NCBI RefSeq assembly: GCF_002979475.1
Contig: NZ_PCOY01000001.1
Span: forward strand, 1-64,000
Direction: 5' to 3'
DNA length: 64,000 nucleotides
Source: Microbacterium sp. MYb62
GTDB lineage: Bacteria; Actinomycetota; Actinomycetes; Actinomycetales; Microbacteriaceae
Shown here in pieces: positions 51,376 through 60,618 of the stretch. A program made the translations under genes and the position numbers. How positions within the stretch are numbered: position 1 is the stretch's first letter; the number at the start of each line of letters is the position of its first letter. The notes under the pieces were generated by a model that was given only the letters and a program-made list of their open reading frames with translations, ran no database searches and was not told the DNA's origin.

Positions 51376-52929
51376 TCACATCCGGAAGACGCCGAAGCGC
51401 GGTTCGGGCAGCGGGCTGCGGGCGACCACGTCGAGCGCGAGGCCCAGGAGGTCGCGGGTCTGCACAGGGTCGACGATGCCGTCGTCCCACAGGCGTGCCG
51501 TGGCGTAGTAGGGCTCGCCCTGGTGCTCGTACTGCTCACGGATGGGAGCCTCGAAGGCGTCGCGGTCCTCGCCACTCCAGGAGTCGCCGCGCGCGGCGAG
51601 CTGATCCTCTTTGACGGTGGCGAGCACGGACGCGGCCTGCGCGCCCCCCATCACGGAGATGCGGCTCGCCGGCCAGGTCCACAGGAAGCGCGGCGAGTAC
51701 GCGCGCCCGCACATGGAGTAGTTGCCGGCGCCGAACGAGCCGCCGATGATCACGGTGAGCTTCGGCACCCTGGTGCTGGCTACGGCCGTGACCATCTTCG
51801 CGCCGTCCTTGGCGATGCCCCCGGCCTCGGCCTCGGAGCCGACCATGAAACCCGTGATGTTCTGCAGGAACAGCAGCGGGATACCGCGTTGATCGCACAG
51901 CTCGATGAAGTGCGCCCCCTTGAGCGCGGACTCACCGAAGAGCACGCCGTTGTTGGCGACGATGCCGACCGGATGACCGTGGAGGCGGGCGAAGCCGGTG
52001 ACGAGCGTCGTACCGTACTCGGGTTTGAACTCGAGGAATGTGTCGCCATCCACGAGTCGCGAGATGACCTCGTGCACGTCGTACGCGGCGTTCACGTCGA
52101 CGGGGACCGCGTCGTACAGACTCGACAGCTCGGAGGGCGGGCGACTGCTCCGCACTTCCCAGGCAGTGTCCGCCGGAGGGGGAAGCGTGGCGACGATGTC
52201 GCGCAGGATCTCGAGCGCATGCTCATCGTCTTCCGCGAGATGGTCGACGACACCGCTGCGGCGGGCGTGCATCTCTCCCCCACCCAGCTCCTCCGCGGTC
52301 ACGATCTCGCCGATCGCCGCCTTCACGAGGGGCGGGCCGCCGAGGAAGATCGTGCCCTGGCCGCGGACGATGACGGTCTCGTCGCTCATCGCGGGAACGT
52401 AAGCGCCACCGGCAGTGCACGATCCGAGCACCGCGGCCAGCTGAGGGATCCGCTCGGCCGACATCCGCGCCTGATTGAAGAAGATGCGTCCGAAGTGCTC
52501 GCGGTCGGGGAACACCTCGTCCTGCTTAGGCAGGAAGGCGCCTCCCGAGTCGACGAGGTAGAGGCAGGGCAGGCGGTTCTCGAGAGCGATCTCCTGTGCC
52601 CGCAGGTGCTTCTTGACCGTGAGCGGGTAGTACGTGCCACCCTTCACGGTCGCGTCGTTGCACACCACCATCACGTGACGGCCGTGGACGAGACCGATAC
52701 CGGCGATGACCCCGGCTCCCGGTGCTTCTCCGCCGTACAGACCATCGGCCGCGAGCGGTGCGACCTCGAGGAACGGGCTGCCTTCGTCGAGCAGCCGTGC
52801 GACACGATCCCGAGGAAGCAGCTTTCCCCGACCGACATGGCGTTCTCGGGAGGCCTCCGGTCCGCCGCGCGCTGCGGAGGCCAGGCGCTCACGCAACTCG
52901 TCCGCGAGCGACTCCTGGGTTGCGGGCAT
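51376..52929 (-). CDS. accD1: Acyl-CoA carboxylase carboxyltransferase subunit (AccD1, methylcrotonyl-CoA type)
   Basis: 517 residues of the carboxyltransferase family: [101 protein letters not shown] and, later, [46 protein letters not shown], the second crotonase half with the acyl-CoA oxyanion hole. Best match by context is methylcrotonoyl-CoA carboxylase β. GAGGAGGAC precedes ATG 52929. Confidence 0.9.
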   Translation of the reverse strand: MPATQESLADELRERLASAARGGPEASRERHVGRGKLLPRDRVARLLDEGSPFLEVAPLAADGLYGGEAPGAGVIAGIGLVHGRHVMVVCNDATVKGGTYYPLTVKKHLRAQEIALENRLPCLYLVDSGGAFLPKQDEVFPDREHFGRIFFNQARMSAERIPQLAAVLGSCTAGGAYVPAMSDETVIVRGQGTIFLGGPPLVKAAIGEIVTAEELGGGEMHARRSGVVDHLAEDDEHALEILRDIVATLPPPADTAWEVRSSRPPSELSSLYDAVPVDVNAAYDVHEVISRLVDGDTFLEFKPEYGTTLVTGFARLHGHPVGIVANNGVLFGESALKGAHFIELCDQRGIPLLFLQNITGFMVGSEAEAGGIAKDGAKMVTAVASTRVPKLTVIIGGSFGAGNYSMCGRAYSPRFLWTWPASRISVMGGAQAASVLATVKEDQLAARGDSWSGEDRDAFEAPIREQYEHQGEPYYATARLWDDGIVDPVQTRDLLGLALDVVARSPLPEPRFGVFRM

Positions 52930-52991
52930 CGTGATGTCCTCCTCGACCCACGTCCGCGCCGGAGAGCATCTGGCGCGGTGCATGCATTTTC

Positions 52992-53009
52992 GGTTAGTGT
53001 TCACTAACC
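52992..53009. promoter_or_regulatory. Palindromic operator for the TetR regulator
   Basis: GGTTAGTG and CACTAACC are perfect 8-base arms around TT. The site lies in the 111-base divergent region between accD1 and tetR, with a second related half-site GGTTAGC at 53020-53026. A TetR dimer probably binds here to repress both genes. Confidence 0.75.
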
Positions 53010-53040
53010 CGTTGATTCAGGTTAGCGAGGATTAACTGAG

Positions 53041-53649
53041 ATGACAAGCCCGGTCACCGCCCGAGACCGCGCGAAGGCCGAACGGTCGGATGCGATCCTG
53101 CACGCCGCCGCGCGCCTCTTCGCCGCGCGAGGCTACACCGGCGTGAGCCTCGAGGACATCGGCGCCGCCGTCGGGGTCTCCGGGCCGGCCGTCTATCGCC
53201 ACTTCGCCGGTAAGCAGGCCCTGCTCGGGGCCGTCCTCGTGAAGGTGAGTCAGGACCTGATCCGCGGTGGTCGCCTGGTCGCGGAGGATGCGCCGACGCC
53301 GGAACAGCGCATGCGTGCCCTGATCGGCTTCCACGTCGACTTCGCCCTGGGAAACGCCGAGGTCATCCAGGTGCAGGATCGCGACGTCGCACACCTCTCC
53401 GAGGCGGACCGCGCCGAGGTCCGCCGGCTACAGCGCGCCTACATCGAACTGTGGATGGAAGCCCTCGCTCCGCTGCACGACGATTCCGGCCGCGATACGG
53501 ATCAGGATCAGCTCCGCCTGCGCGTGCAGGCCTGCTTCGGTCTCATCAACTCCACCCCGCACAGCACGCGGGCCGCAGCCAGACGGCATGCCGCCACCGC
53601 GACCGTGCTGATCGCGATGGCGGATGCCGCGCTGCGCGCGACTATCTGA
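53041..53649 (+). CDS. TetR-family regulator of the leucine-degradation genes
   Basis: 202 residues. The N-terminal HTH (AERSDAILHAAARLFAARGYTGVSLEDIGAAVGVSGPAVYRHFAGKQALLGAVLVKVSQDL) is a typical TetR domain, and the rest is a helical ligand-binding domain. It is divergent from accD1 across a palindromic operator and probably responds to an acyl-CoA intermediate. It overlaps the 3' end of the E2 gene by eight bases. Confidence 0.9.
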   Translation: MTSPVTARDRAKAERSDAILHAAARLFAARGYTGVSLEDIGAAVGVSGPAVYRHFAGKQALLGAVLVKVSQDLIRGGRLVAEDAPTPEQRMRALIGFHVDFALGNAEVIQVQDRDVAHLSEADRAEVRRLQRAYIELWMEALAPLHDDSGRDTDQDQLRLRVQACFGLINSTPHSTRAAARRHAATATVLIAMADAALRATI

Positions 53650-55000
53650 GAAGCATCGCCCGGCCCGGTTCCTGCAGGACGTCCGCGACGTCCTTGAGGA
53701 ACCGTGCCCCCTCGGCCCCGTCGACCAACCGGTGATCGAAGGAGAGGCTGAGCGTCATCAGCTGCCGCAGAGCGATCTCTCCCTGGTGCTCCCAGGGCTG
53801 TCGACGCACCGCGCCGACCGCCAGTATCCCCGACTGCCCGGGCGGAAGGATGGGCGTGCCCGCGTCGACGCCGAACACCCCGATGTTGGAGATCGAGAAC
53901 GTGCCACCGGCGAGTTCGGCCGGAGACGTCTTTCCCGATCGCGCGACCTCGGCCAGCGACCGCACGGCATCCGCGAGACCGACCAGGGTCAGCCGCTCGG
54001 CGTCTCGGACCATCGGGACGATGAGTCCGCGATCCGTCGCGGCCGCGATCCCGAGGTCCACGTAGTTGTGCTGGACGATCTCACCGGCCGCCTCGTCCCA
54101 GCGCGAGTTGAGTCCGGGGTTCCGCCCGAGGGCGAGACAGACGGCCTTCGCCACCACCGCGAGCGGGCCGATCCTGTGCGCGCTCAGCGACCGGTCGTCA
54201 CGGAGACCGGCCAGCAGATCCATCGTCGCCGTCACGTCGACCGTGTGGAACACCGTGACGTGCGGCGCCGTGAAGGCACTCTGCACCATCGCTGCCGCCG
54301 TGTGCTTCCTCACACCGCGAATGGGGATCCGGGTCTCGCGCTCCTGCTCGCCCAGCGCTGCAGGGCTGGAGGGGACCGCGGGCGCGGAAGGCGCTTCGCC
54401 CGCCGTGACGCCGTGCGACCCGACCCGCTCCGCATACGCATCGACGTCGCTGCGGGTGATGACGCGATCGCCGACCTCTGCCGCGACGAGCACCAGATCG
54501 ATGCCGAGGCGCTTGGCATGCGCCCGTACCGGCGGAGTGGAGCGCGGGCGTTCGATCACCGCGTCGACCGCGGCGGACGGAGTGGCGTCGTGCGGCGCGG
54601 CCTCGAGCACCGCGGTGTCGACGGCGACCGGGGTGCCGCCGATCCGACGTGCCCGACGAGCCGGCCGGCCGGCCGAGGAGGGGGCGGCTCCGTAGCCGAC
54701 GAGGTTCGGCTGGGCCTTCTCCGCGGACTCCGACCCCGATACCGGCGCGTCATCCTCCTCGCCGACGACGTCGAAGGCGATCAGCGGAGCGCCGACGGCG
54801 ATGGTCTGACCGGCCTCGGCGTGCAGCGTCGACACGGTCCCCTCATAGGGCGAGGGGAGCTCCACGACCGCTTTCGCCGTCTCGACCTCGGCGAGCGTCT
54901 GGTTGAGGGCGACCGTGTCACCGGGCGAGACCAGCCAGGTCACCACCTCGGCCTCGGTCAGCCCTTCCCCGAGATCCGGAAGACGGAACTCCGCGATCAT
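53642..55000 (-). CDS. bkdC: Branched-chain 2-oxo acid dehydrogenase E2 (lipoamide acyltransferase)
   Basis: 452 residues. One lipoyl domain at the N-terminus (EVVTWLVSPGDTVALNQTLAEVETAKAVVELPSPYEGTVSTLHAEAGQTIAVGAPLI, lipoyl Lys in ETAKA), a peripheral-subunit-binding domain (RAHAKRLGIDLVLVAAEVGDRVITRSDVDAYA, residues ~160-195), and a catalytic domain with FHTVDVTATMD, GTFSISNIGVFGVDAGTPILPPGQSGILAVGAV and the active-site LSFDHRLVDGAEGARFL. It forms the complex core with E1 α/β. Confidence 0.9.
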   Translation of the reverse strand: MIAEFRLPDLGEGLTEAEVVTWLVSPGDTVALNQTLAEVETAKAVVELPSPYEGTVSTLHAEAGQTIAVGAPLIAFDVVGEEDDAPVSGSESAEKAQPNLVGYGAAPSSAGRPARRARRIGGTPVAVDTAVLEAAPHDATPSAAVDAVIERPRSTPPVRAHAKRLGIDLVLVAAEVGDRVITRSDVDAYAERVGSHGVTAGEAPSAPAVPSSPAALGEQERETRIPIRGVRKHTAAAMVQSAFTAPHVTVFHTVDVTATMDLLAGLRDDRSLSAHRIGPLAVVAKAVCLALGRNPGLNSRWDEAAGEIVQHNYVDLGIAAATDRGLIVPMVRDAERLTLVGLADAVRSLAEVARSGKTSPAELAGGTFSISNIGVFGVDAGTPILPPGQSGILAVGAVRRQPWEHQGEIALRQLMTLSLSFDHRLVDGAEGARFLKDVADVLQEPGRAMLLR

Positions 55001-56007
55001 GCTTCTGCTCCCGTCAGGCTGTTCGGTCGGTCCAGCACCCGATCGACCGCGTCGAGCAGTCGGTCGAGGTCGGGCAGGTGGTACTTCTCGAGCTTCGCGG
55101 GCGGGTACGGGATGTCATGGCCGGTGACGCGCAGCGGCGCCGACTCCAGGTACTCGAAGCAGCGCTCCGTGATGCTCGCGATCACCTCGGCGGCGACCCC
55201 GGCCTCCCGCGACGCCTCATGCGCGACGACCACGCGACCGGTCTTCCGCACCGATGCGGCGACGGAGTCGTAGTCGACGGGTGAAAGCGAACGCAGGTCG
55301 ATGACCTCCAGGGATATCCCCTCGTCCTCTGCCGCGTCAGCGGCCTGCAGCGCGGTGGCCACCATCGCCCCGTACGCGATGAGCGTCGCATCCGTCCCCG
55401 TCCGCACGACGCGCGCGAGCCCCATGGGCGGGGCATCCGCGAGCGGCGCCTCGAGGTCGACGTCGCCCTTGTGGTGGTACAGACGCTTCGGCTCGAAGAA
55501 GATCACGGGGTCGTCGGAGGCGATCGCCTGTCGGAGACTGCGATACGCGTCCTCCGGGTTCGACACCGCGATGACGCGCAGCCCGGCGGTGTGCACGAAG
55601 TAGGCCTCCGGGGACTCCGAATGGTGCTCGGCGGCACCGATACCGCCCGCCCACGGGATCCGGATCGTGATGGGCATCTTGACGCGTCCCTGCGTGCGGT
55701 AGTGGAGCTTGGCCACCTGAGCGACGATCTGATCGAAGGCCGGGTACACAAACCCGTCGAACTGGATCTCCACGACGGGGCGATAGCCGCGGAACGCGAG
55801 GCCGACCGCCGTCCCGACGATGCCGGACTCCGCGAGAGGCGTGTCGATCACGCGCTTCGCACCGAACTCGTCGAGCAGCCCATCGGTGATCCGGAAGACA
55901 CCGCCGAGTCTGCCGATGTCCTCGCCCAGCAGCACGACCTTGGCATCGTCGCTCATCGCCTGTCGGAGGCCGGCGCCGAGCGCCTTGCCGAGAGTCATCT
56001 CGGTCAT
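54997..56007 (-). CDS. bkdB: Branched-chain 2-oxo acid dehydrogenase E1 β subunit
   Basis: 336 residues of the transketolase-like Pyr/C-terminal family: VVLLGEDIGRLGGVFRITDGLLDEFGAKRVIDTPLAESGIVGTAVGLAFRGYRPVVEIQFDGFVYPAFDQIVAQVAKLHYRTQGRVKMPITIRIPWAGGIGAAEHHSES, then EVIDLRSLSPVDYDSVAASVRKTGRVVVAHEA and the C-terminal GHDIPYPPAKLEKYHLPD. ATG 56007 is preceded by GAGG. The start follows the E1 α stop; its stop overlaps the E2 start. Confidence 0.93.
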   Translation of the reverse strand: MTEMTLGKALGAGLRQAMSDDAKVVLLGEDIGRLGGVFRITDGLLDEFGAKRVIDTPLAESGIVGTAVGLAFRGYRPVVEIQFDGFVYPAFDQIVAQVAKLHYRTQGRVKMPITIRIPWAGGIGAAEHHSESPEAYFVHTAGLRVIAVSNPEDAYRSLRQAIASDDPVIFFEPKRLYHHKGDVDLEAPLADAPPMGLARVVRTGTDATLIAYGAMVATALQAADAAEDEGISLEVIDLRSLSPVDYDSVAASVRKTGRVVVAHEASREAGVAAEVIASITERCFEYLESAPLRVTGHDIPYPPAKLEKYHLPDLDRLLDAVDRVLDRPNSLTGAEA

Positions 56008-56009
56008 GC

Positions 56010-57125
56010 TCACACCTCGCTCTCGAAGGACGCGAGGTATGCGGCGTACTCGCCGCGCTGACGCTCGAGTCCGGTGTGCGGCTCGGCGTAGACGCCGTCG
56101 AAGACGGCGACCGGCGGACGCGTCACCATGCCGAGGCAGGCGGCACGCATCTCCTTCGCCACGGCGTCTGCGGCGACCTGGGTCTCGGCCACGTACTCGT
56201 CGGACAGCTCGCCCGTGGCACGCAGGTGCGCCTCCAGCCGCGCGATCGGGTCGCGCCGACGCCACGACTCGAGTTCGGCCTCGTCGCGGTAACGCGTCGG
56301 GTCATCGGCCGTCGTGTGCGGTCCCATGCGGTACGTGACGGCCTCGATGTAGGCGGGGCCCTTCCCCGAGCGTGCGTGATCGAGGGCCCAGCGCATGGCC
56401 GCCATGCTGGCGAGGACGTCGTTGCCGTCGACACGGACGCTGGGGATGCCGAAACCCGGCGCCCGTCCGGCGATCGGGTACTGCGACTGCACGGCGACGG
56501 GTTCCGAGATCGCCCAGTGGTTGTTCTGGCAGACGAAGACGACCGGCGCCTGGTATGACGCGGCGAAGATCATGGCCTCGTTGACGTCGCCCTGACTGGT
56601 CGCACCGTCTCCGAAATACGTCACGGCCACCTCGTCGGCACCATCGTGCTGGATGCCGAGCGCGTATCCCACCGCATGCAGCGTCTGTGCGCCGATGATG
56701 ATCTGCAGCGGGGCGACTCCGAGCGCTGCGGGGTCGTATGCGGCGCCCTCTTCTCCGCGCCACATGCGCACGTAGTCACCGGGCTGCGCGCCGCGCGCGT
56801 AGATGACTCCGGTCTCGCGGTAGCTGGGGAACACGTAGTCCTCGGGTGCGATCGCTCTGGCCGTGCCGATCTGCGTCGCCTCCTGGCCTTGGCAGGGCGC
56901 CCAGAGCCCGAGCTGGCCCTGACGCTGGAGTGCGACGCCCTCGGTGTCGATCCGGCGGAGGATGATCATGTCGCGAAGCAGGGCACGCAGCTGCGCGGCG
57001 TCGACGTCGGCGACGAACGGGTCCAGCCGAGGATTCGCGATGCGGCTTCCATCCGGAGCCAGGATGCGCTCCGAGAGCTCCAGATCCTGGGCGGTGTCTG
57101 CGATGGGGGTGATCTGCGGTGACAT
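56010..57125 (-). CDS. bkdA: Branched-chain 2-oxo acid dehydrogenase E1 α subunit
   Basis: 371 residues. LRDMIILRRIDTEGVALQRQGQLGLWAPCQGQEATQIGTARAI leads into the thiamine-diphosphate-binding motif TYFGDGATSQGDVNEAMIFAASYQAPVVFVCQNNHWAIS, followed by GRAPGFGIPSVRVDGNDVLA and EAVTYRMGPHTTADDPTRYRD, characteristic of branched-chain and pyruvate E1 α. GAGGAGGAC precedes ATG 57125. First gene of the bkd operon. Confidence 0.93.
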   Translation of the reverse strand: MSPQITPIADTAQDLELSERILAPDGSRIANPRLDPFVADVDAAQLRALLRDMIILRRIDTEGVALQRQGQLGLWAPCQGQEATQIGTARAIAPEDYVFPSYRETGVIYARGAQPGDYVRMWRGEEGAAYDPAALGVAPLQIIIGAQTLHAVGYALGIQHDGADEVAVTYFGDGATSQGDVNEAMIFAASYQAPVVFVCQNNHWAISEPVAVQSQYPIAGRAPGFGIPSVRVDGNDVLASMAAMRWALDHARSGKGPAYIEAVTYRMGPHTTADDPTRYRDEAELESWRRRDPIARLEAHLRATGELSDEYVAETQVAADAVAKEMRAACLGMVTRPPVAVFDGVYAEPHTGLERQRGEYAAYLASFESEV

Positions 57126-57223
57126 CGTCGTCCTCCTCGTCGTCGGCGGCCCTCGTGAGGCTCCGCGCGCTGATGCCGGCGTCATCACCGGCATGGTCTG
57201 AGAGTACGTCCGGTCAACACCTC

Positions 57224-57261
57224 GCTCAAGCATTCTCAGACGCCTTGAGCATGTTGCTCAA
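57224..57261. promoter_or_regulatory. Palindromic operators between bkdA and the Lrp gene
   Basis: GCTCAAG (57224-57230), TTGAGCA (57245-57251) and TGCTCAA (57255-57261) are repeated half-sites. The last two form a perfect 17-base palindrome around TGT. They lie in the 171-base divergent region, at the place where an Lrp/AsnC dimer would control bkd expression and its own. Confidence 0.65.
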
Positions 57262-57282
57262 TTTCGGTCGAAGTGGGACTGC

Positions 57283-57288
57283 TAGGGT
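57283..57288 (+). promoter_or_regulatory. Candidate -10 box, Lrp gene
   Basis: TAGGGT lies eight bases before ATG 57297, within the leaderless spacing range. Confidence 0.3.
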
Positions 57289-57296
57289 TTGGCACT

Positions 57297-57770
57297 ATGC
57301 CAGGACTGGACCGTATCGATCTCGAGCTTCTCGCCGCCCTCGCCGACGACCCGAGGACCACCATCGTCGCCCTGGCGGAGAACCTGGGACTCTCGCGCAA
57401 CACGATCCAGGCACGGATGTCACGCCTGGAGCAGAGCGGGATCTTCCTCTCCTACGAGCGATCCTTCTCCCCCGACGTCCTCGGCTTCCCTCTGCAGGCA
57501 TTCGTCAGCATCGGCGTGCGGCAGACGGAACTCCCCCGCATCATCAACGAGCTCGCCCGGATCCCCGAGGTCGTGCAGGCGCACGGCCTGAGCGGCTCGA
57601 TCGATCTCCTCGCGAGAGTCGCCTGCCGCGACGCGCGTCACCTCTTCGACACCGATGCACGCATCCTCTCGATCGAGGGCGTCGAACGCACCGAGACCTC
57701 ACTCGCGATGGGCGAGGTGATCCCGTTCCGCGTTGCCGGTCTCATCGGCCTCGCGCGACGGGAATCCTGA
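57297..57770 (+). CDS. Lrp/AsnC-family regulator of branched-chain amino acid catabolism
   Basis: 157 residues. An N-terminal HTH (LDRIDLELLAALADDPRTTIVALAENLGLSRNTIQARMSRLEQSGIFLSYERSF) precedes the RAM/AsnC ligand domain (LQAFVSIGVRQTELPRIINELARIPEVVQAHGLSGSIDLLARVACRD). It is divergent from bkdA with palindromic operators between them, so a BkdR-like role is likely. Its 3' end overlaps the convergent hydrolase gene by 29 bases. Confidence 0.9.
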   Translation: MPGLDRIDLELLAALADDPRTTIVALAENLGLSRNTIQARMSRLEQSGIFLSYERSFSPDVLGFPLQAFVSIGVRQTELPRIINELARIPEVVQAHGLSGSIDLLARVACRDARHLFDTDARILSIEGVERTETSLAMGEVIPFRVAGLIGLARRES

Positions 57771-58641
57771 GGAAGCGGCGGACAGCACCGGCGGCTTCGG
57801 CCGGGGTCTCGTAGTGGATCAGGTGCCCGACATGGGCGATCTCGACCAACCGGGCGTCGGGGAAGAGTGTGACCAGCTTCCGTTCCGCCTCGATGGGCGT
57901 GATGTCATCATTTTCTGCCGCGACCAGCAATGTCGGGACGTCGATCTTCGGCGCGTACTCGCGGACGTCGTGGGAGACACTCGCGACGAAGGCATCACGG
58001 AGCACGTCACGGTCGGAGAAGCGCGAGAAGTAGGTGTCGTGCTGGTCGTGTATGAACCGGCGGAGTTCGGGATCCTTCGTCTTGGCCATCGTGATGCTCA
58101 TGACGCGTACGATGACCCGATTGCGCAGCAGTGCGGTACCGAGCTTCTCCGGGAGTCGGGCGCCGAGTGCGTAGTAGAGCACCGCCAGACGCGTCATCAG
58201 ACCCTTGGGGCCTTCCAGGGCCGGAGCCCCGATCGGGTTCAGCAGGATCAGGCGCGGAGTCCGCAGCCCCTGGGCGACGGCGGCCGCGGTCACGATGGAC
58301 CCGAAAGAGTGTCCGAGGATCACGGCTCCGGGTGCGACCGCGGATGCGAAGTCTCCGAGCCATCCGGCGTACTCGTCGAGGTCGTGGGTGCGTCCGGGCA
58401 GCGGGGCGGATTCTCCGAATCCGGGAAGGTCGGGGGCGATCACCCGCACCTCGGGGAGGTAGGCGAGCACCGGTTCGAGACCGTGGTGCTCACCGCGGAA
58501 CCCGTGCACCGCGATCACGGTGGTCTCGGCATCCTCGGGGCCGTACACCCAGTAAGCGGTGCTCGCGCCGCCCACCTCGACCTCGTGACGCTGCACGGGG
58601 AGGCGACGAAGACGGTCCGCATACGGGGAAGGCACGGTCAT
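57742..58641 (-). CDS. α/β-hydrolase
   Basis: 299 residues of the α/β-hydrolase fold: TTVIAVHGFRGEHHGLEPVLAYLPEVRVIAPDLPGFGES (oxyanion HG), LGHSFGSIV (nucleophile elbow), VAAENDDITPIEAERKL (Asp) and IAHVGHLIHYETP (His). Substrate unknown. It overlaps the Lrp gene at its 3' end on the opposite strand. Confidence 0.88.
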   Translation of the reverse strand: MTVPSPYADRLRRLPVQRHEVEVGGASTAYWVYGPEDAETTVIAVHGFRGEHHGLEPVLAYLPEVRVIAPDLPGFGESAPLPGRTHDLDEYAGWLGDFASAVAPGAVILGHSFGSIVTAAAVAQGLRTPRLILLNPIGAPALEGPKGLMTRLAVLYYALGARLPEKLGTALLRNRVIVRVMSITMAKTKDPELRRFIHDQHDTYFSRFSDRDVLRDAFVASVSHDVREYAPKIDVPTLLVAAENDDITPIEAERKLVTLFPDARLVEIAHVGHLIHYETPAEAAGAVRRFLRIPVARGR

Positions 58642-58695
58642 CCCCCGAGTCTACGAGTCGCCGTGTGCCTTCCCCTGAATGTCCGCGGCCGAACG

Positions 58696-58701
58696 TAGCG
58701 T
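58696..58701 (+). promoter_or_regulatory. Candidate leaderless -10 box, exonuclease gene
   Basis: TAGCGT lies six bases before ATG 58708. Confidence 0.35.
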
Positions 58702-58707
58702 GAGGTC

Positions 58708-59433
58708 ATGCCATCCGGTCCTCCCCTTCCCGCCTGGCTCACCCGTGTCGGAGTGTTCGACCTGGAGACCACGGGCGTCGATGTGTCATCCGATCGGGTC
58801 GTCACCGCGTACGTCGGCGTTCTCGATGCCGAGGGCAGACAGGTCGCCGCCCGTTCCTGGCTGGCCGACCCGGGGATCCCGATCCCCGAAGGGGCGACCG
58901 CCGTGCACGGCATCACCACCGGACACGCGCGATCGGAAGGACGACCGGCCCCCGAGGTCGTCGCCGAGATCACTGCGGCGCTGCGATCGCTGTTCGCGCA
59001 GGGAGTGCCGGTCGTCGCATACAACGCCTCCTATGATTTCTCCCTGCTCGCGTGCGAAGCAGTGAGACACGGCATCGAGCCGCTCGTCACCCCCTCGCCC
59101 GTCATCGACCCGCTCGTGATCGACAAGGCCTACGATCGCTACCGTCGAGGACGGCGCACGCTCGAAGTCGTCGCTCAGCACTACGCCGTCCCCCTCGAGG
59201 GCGCGCATGAGGCGTCCGCCGACGCGATCGCGGCGGGGCGTGTCGCCCAGGCGCTCGCGCGCCAGTTCCGCCTTCCCGCGAGTCCGGCGGAGCTGCACAC
59301 GCATCAGATCGGATGGGCGCGCTCGCAGGCCGCCAGTCTCACCGAGTACTTCGTGAGCATCGGCCGCCTCGACCCCGACGACGCGCTCGACGGCAGCTGG
59401 CCCGTGCGATCGACGGATTCCCTCGCAGACTGA
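58708..59433 (+). CDS. DnaQ-like 3'-5' exonuclease
   Basis: 241 residues of the DEDD exonuclease superfamily: VGVFDLETTGVDVSSDRVVTAYVGVLDAEG (Exo I, D and E), VPVVAYNASYDFSLLACEAVRHG (Exo II, NASYDF), and GAHEASADAIAAGRVAQAL (Exo III, H-x(4)-D). It is a stand-alone enzyme resembling the proofreading subunit. The start lies six bases after a TAGCGT box. Confidence 0.9.
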   Translation: MPSGPPLPAWLTRVGVFDLETTGVDVSSDRVVTAYVGVLDAEGRQVAARSWLADPGIPIPEGATAVHGITTGHARSEGRPAPEVVAEITAALRSLFAQGVPVVAYNASYDFSLLACEAVRHGIEPLVTPSPVIDPLVIDKAYDRYRRGRRTLEVVAQHYAVPLEGAHEASADAIAAGRVAQALARQFRLPASPAELHTHQIGWARSQAASLTEYFVSIGRLDPDDALDGSWPVRSTDSLAD

Positions 59434-59529
59434 CCTCGCCGCCCGGTCGTCTCCGTGAGGCACGGTGGGATACGCTCCAGATGACGTGCCGACGAGTGGG
59501 ATCGCGGCACGAAGAACAAGGAGCGGCCC

Positions 59530-60444
59530 ATGCAGTTCACGTCCACCGATGTCGAGCAGGTGGAGACCACGTGGCAGCAGTTCGTCCCTTCGTCCTCGCT
59601 GCAGAACGCGGATCGTCAGCGCTTCCGATTCGACTGGCGTTCCGAAGACCTCCGCAGTGTGACACTGGTGAACTATCGCCTCGCCGCGCAGATCCATTCG
59701 AGGGCGGAGCCCCAGGACCAGCTTCTGGTCTGCCGCGTCGACGCGTCCGACGCCCGGGTATGGTCCTCGCGTCAGCCGCTGGATCCTCGTTCGCCCTGGA
59801 TCTCCGACGGCACGCGGGTGGAGGCGAAGTGGGATCGTTCTGCCCGGGTCCGCGCCTTCGTGATCGACCGCGCGTCGGCCGAGAAGAGGGCCAGACAGAT
59901 GACGGGCGACGACCGGCTGGACCTGCGGGCGACCGGACTCGCGCCGCACTCGATCGTCGACGCGAGACGTTGGGAGAAGACCTTCGCCTACGTCGACGAC
60001 GTCCTCGGCACGGCCGTCGCCGAGCCCCTGCTGATCGCCGAACTCGAGCGGCATGTCCTGACGATGACGCTCTCGACCTTCCCGACGACGTTCACGGAGC
60101 CGCTCCGACGCCCGACGCAACGCGCCGCCGCTCCGGCTTCAGTCCGCCGGGCGCTCGCCTACATCGACGAGAACGCGCACCGCGCCATCACGATCGACGA
60201 AGTCGCGGCTGCGTCGTTCATCTCGACGAGAGGCCTGCAGTACGCGTTCCGACGGGCGCTCGACATCACGCCTGCCGACGCCCTTCGTCGCGCGCGCCTC
60301 GACGGGGCGCATCGTGACCTCCGGAACGGCGGCGGCCACTCCGTCGGCGAGATCGCCCGGCGATGGGGGTTCAGCAACTCTTCCCGCTTCGCCGCCGCCT
60401 ACCAGGCGGCATACGGCACGGCACCATCACTCCCCTCGCCGTGA
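59530..60444 (+). CDS. AraC-family transcriptional regulator
   Basis: 304 residues. The N-terminal ~190 residues form an AraC-type ligand-binding region (TDVEQVETTWQQFVPSSSLQ and DQLLVCRVDAS stretches). The C-terminal domain has two HTH motifs (AITIDEVAAASFISTRGLQYAFRRALDITPADALRRARLDGAHRDLR and HSVGEIARRWGFSNSSRFAAAYQAAYGTAP). AAGGAGCGG precedes the ATG. The controlled genes are unknown. Confidence 0.85.
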   Translation: MQFTSTDVEQVETTWQQFVPSSSLQNADRQRFRFDWRSEDLRSVTLVNYRLAAQIHSRAEPQDQLLVCRVDASDARVWSSRQPLDPRSPWISDGTRVEAKWDRSARVRAFVIDRASAEKRARQMTGDDRLDLRATGLAPHSIVDARRWEKTFAYVDDVLGTAVAEPLLIAELERHVLTMTLSTFPTTFTEPLRRPTQRAAAPASVRRALAYIDENAHRAITIDEVAAASFISTRGLQYAFRRALDITPADALRRARLDGAHRDLRNGGGHSVGEIARRWGFSNSSRFAAAYQAAYGTAPSLPSP

Positions 60445-60618
60445 CAGCGAACGAACAAGCTGTTCGCCTCCGACGGCGGGTCGAAGCGCTCCCGCGGGGT
60501 GACGACGAGTCGATTGGCTAGAGTTCGAGTACCCGGACCGCCTTCTCGGTCCTCCGCGCACGCCATCGAGGAGTCCCATGGTCCATTCCCTGCACGCCGC
60601 CCGCAAGACCGATCACTG

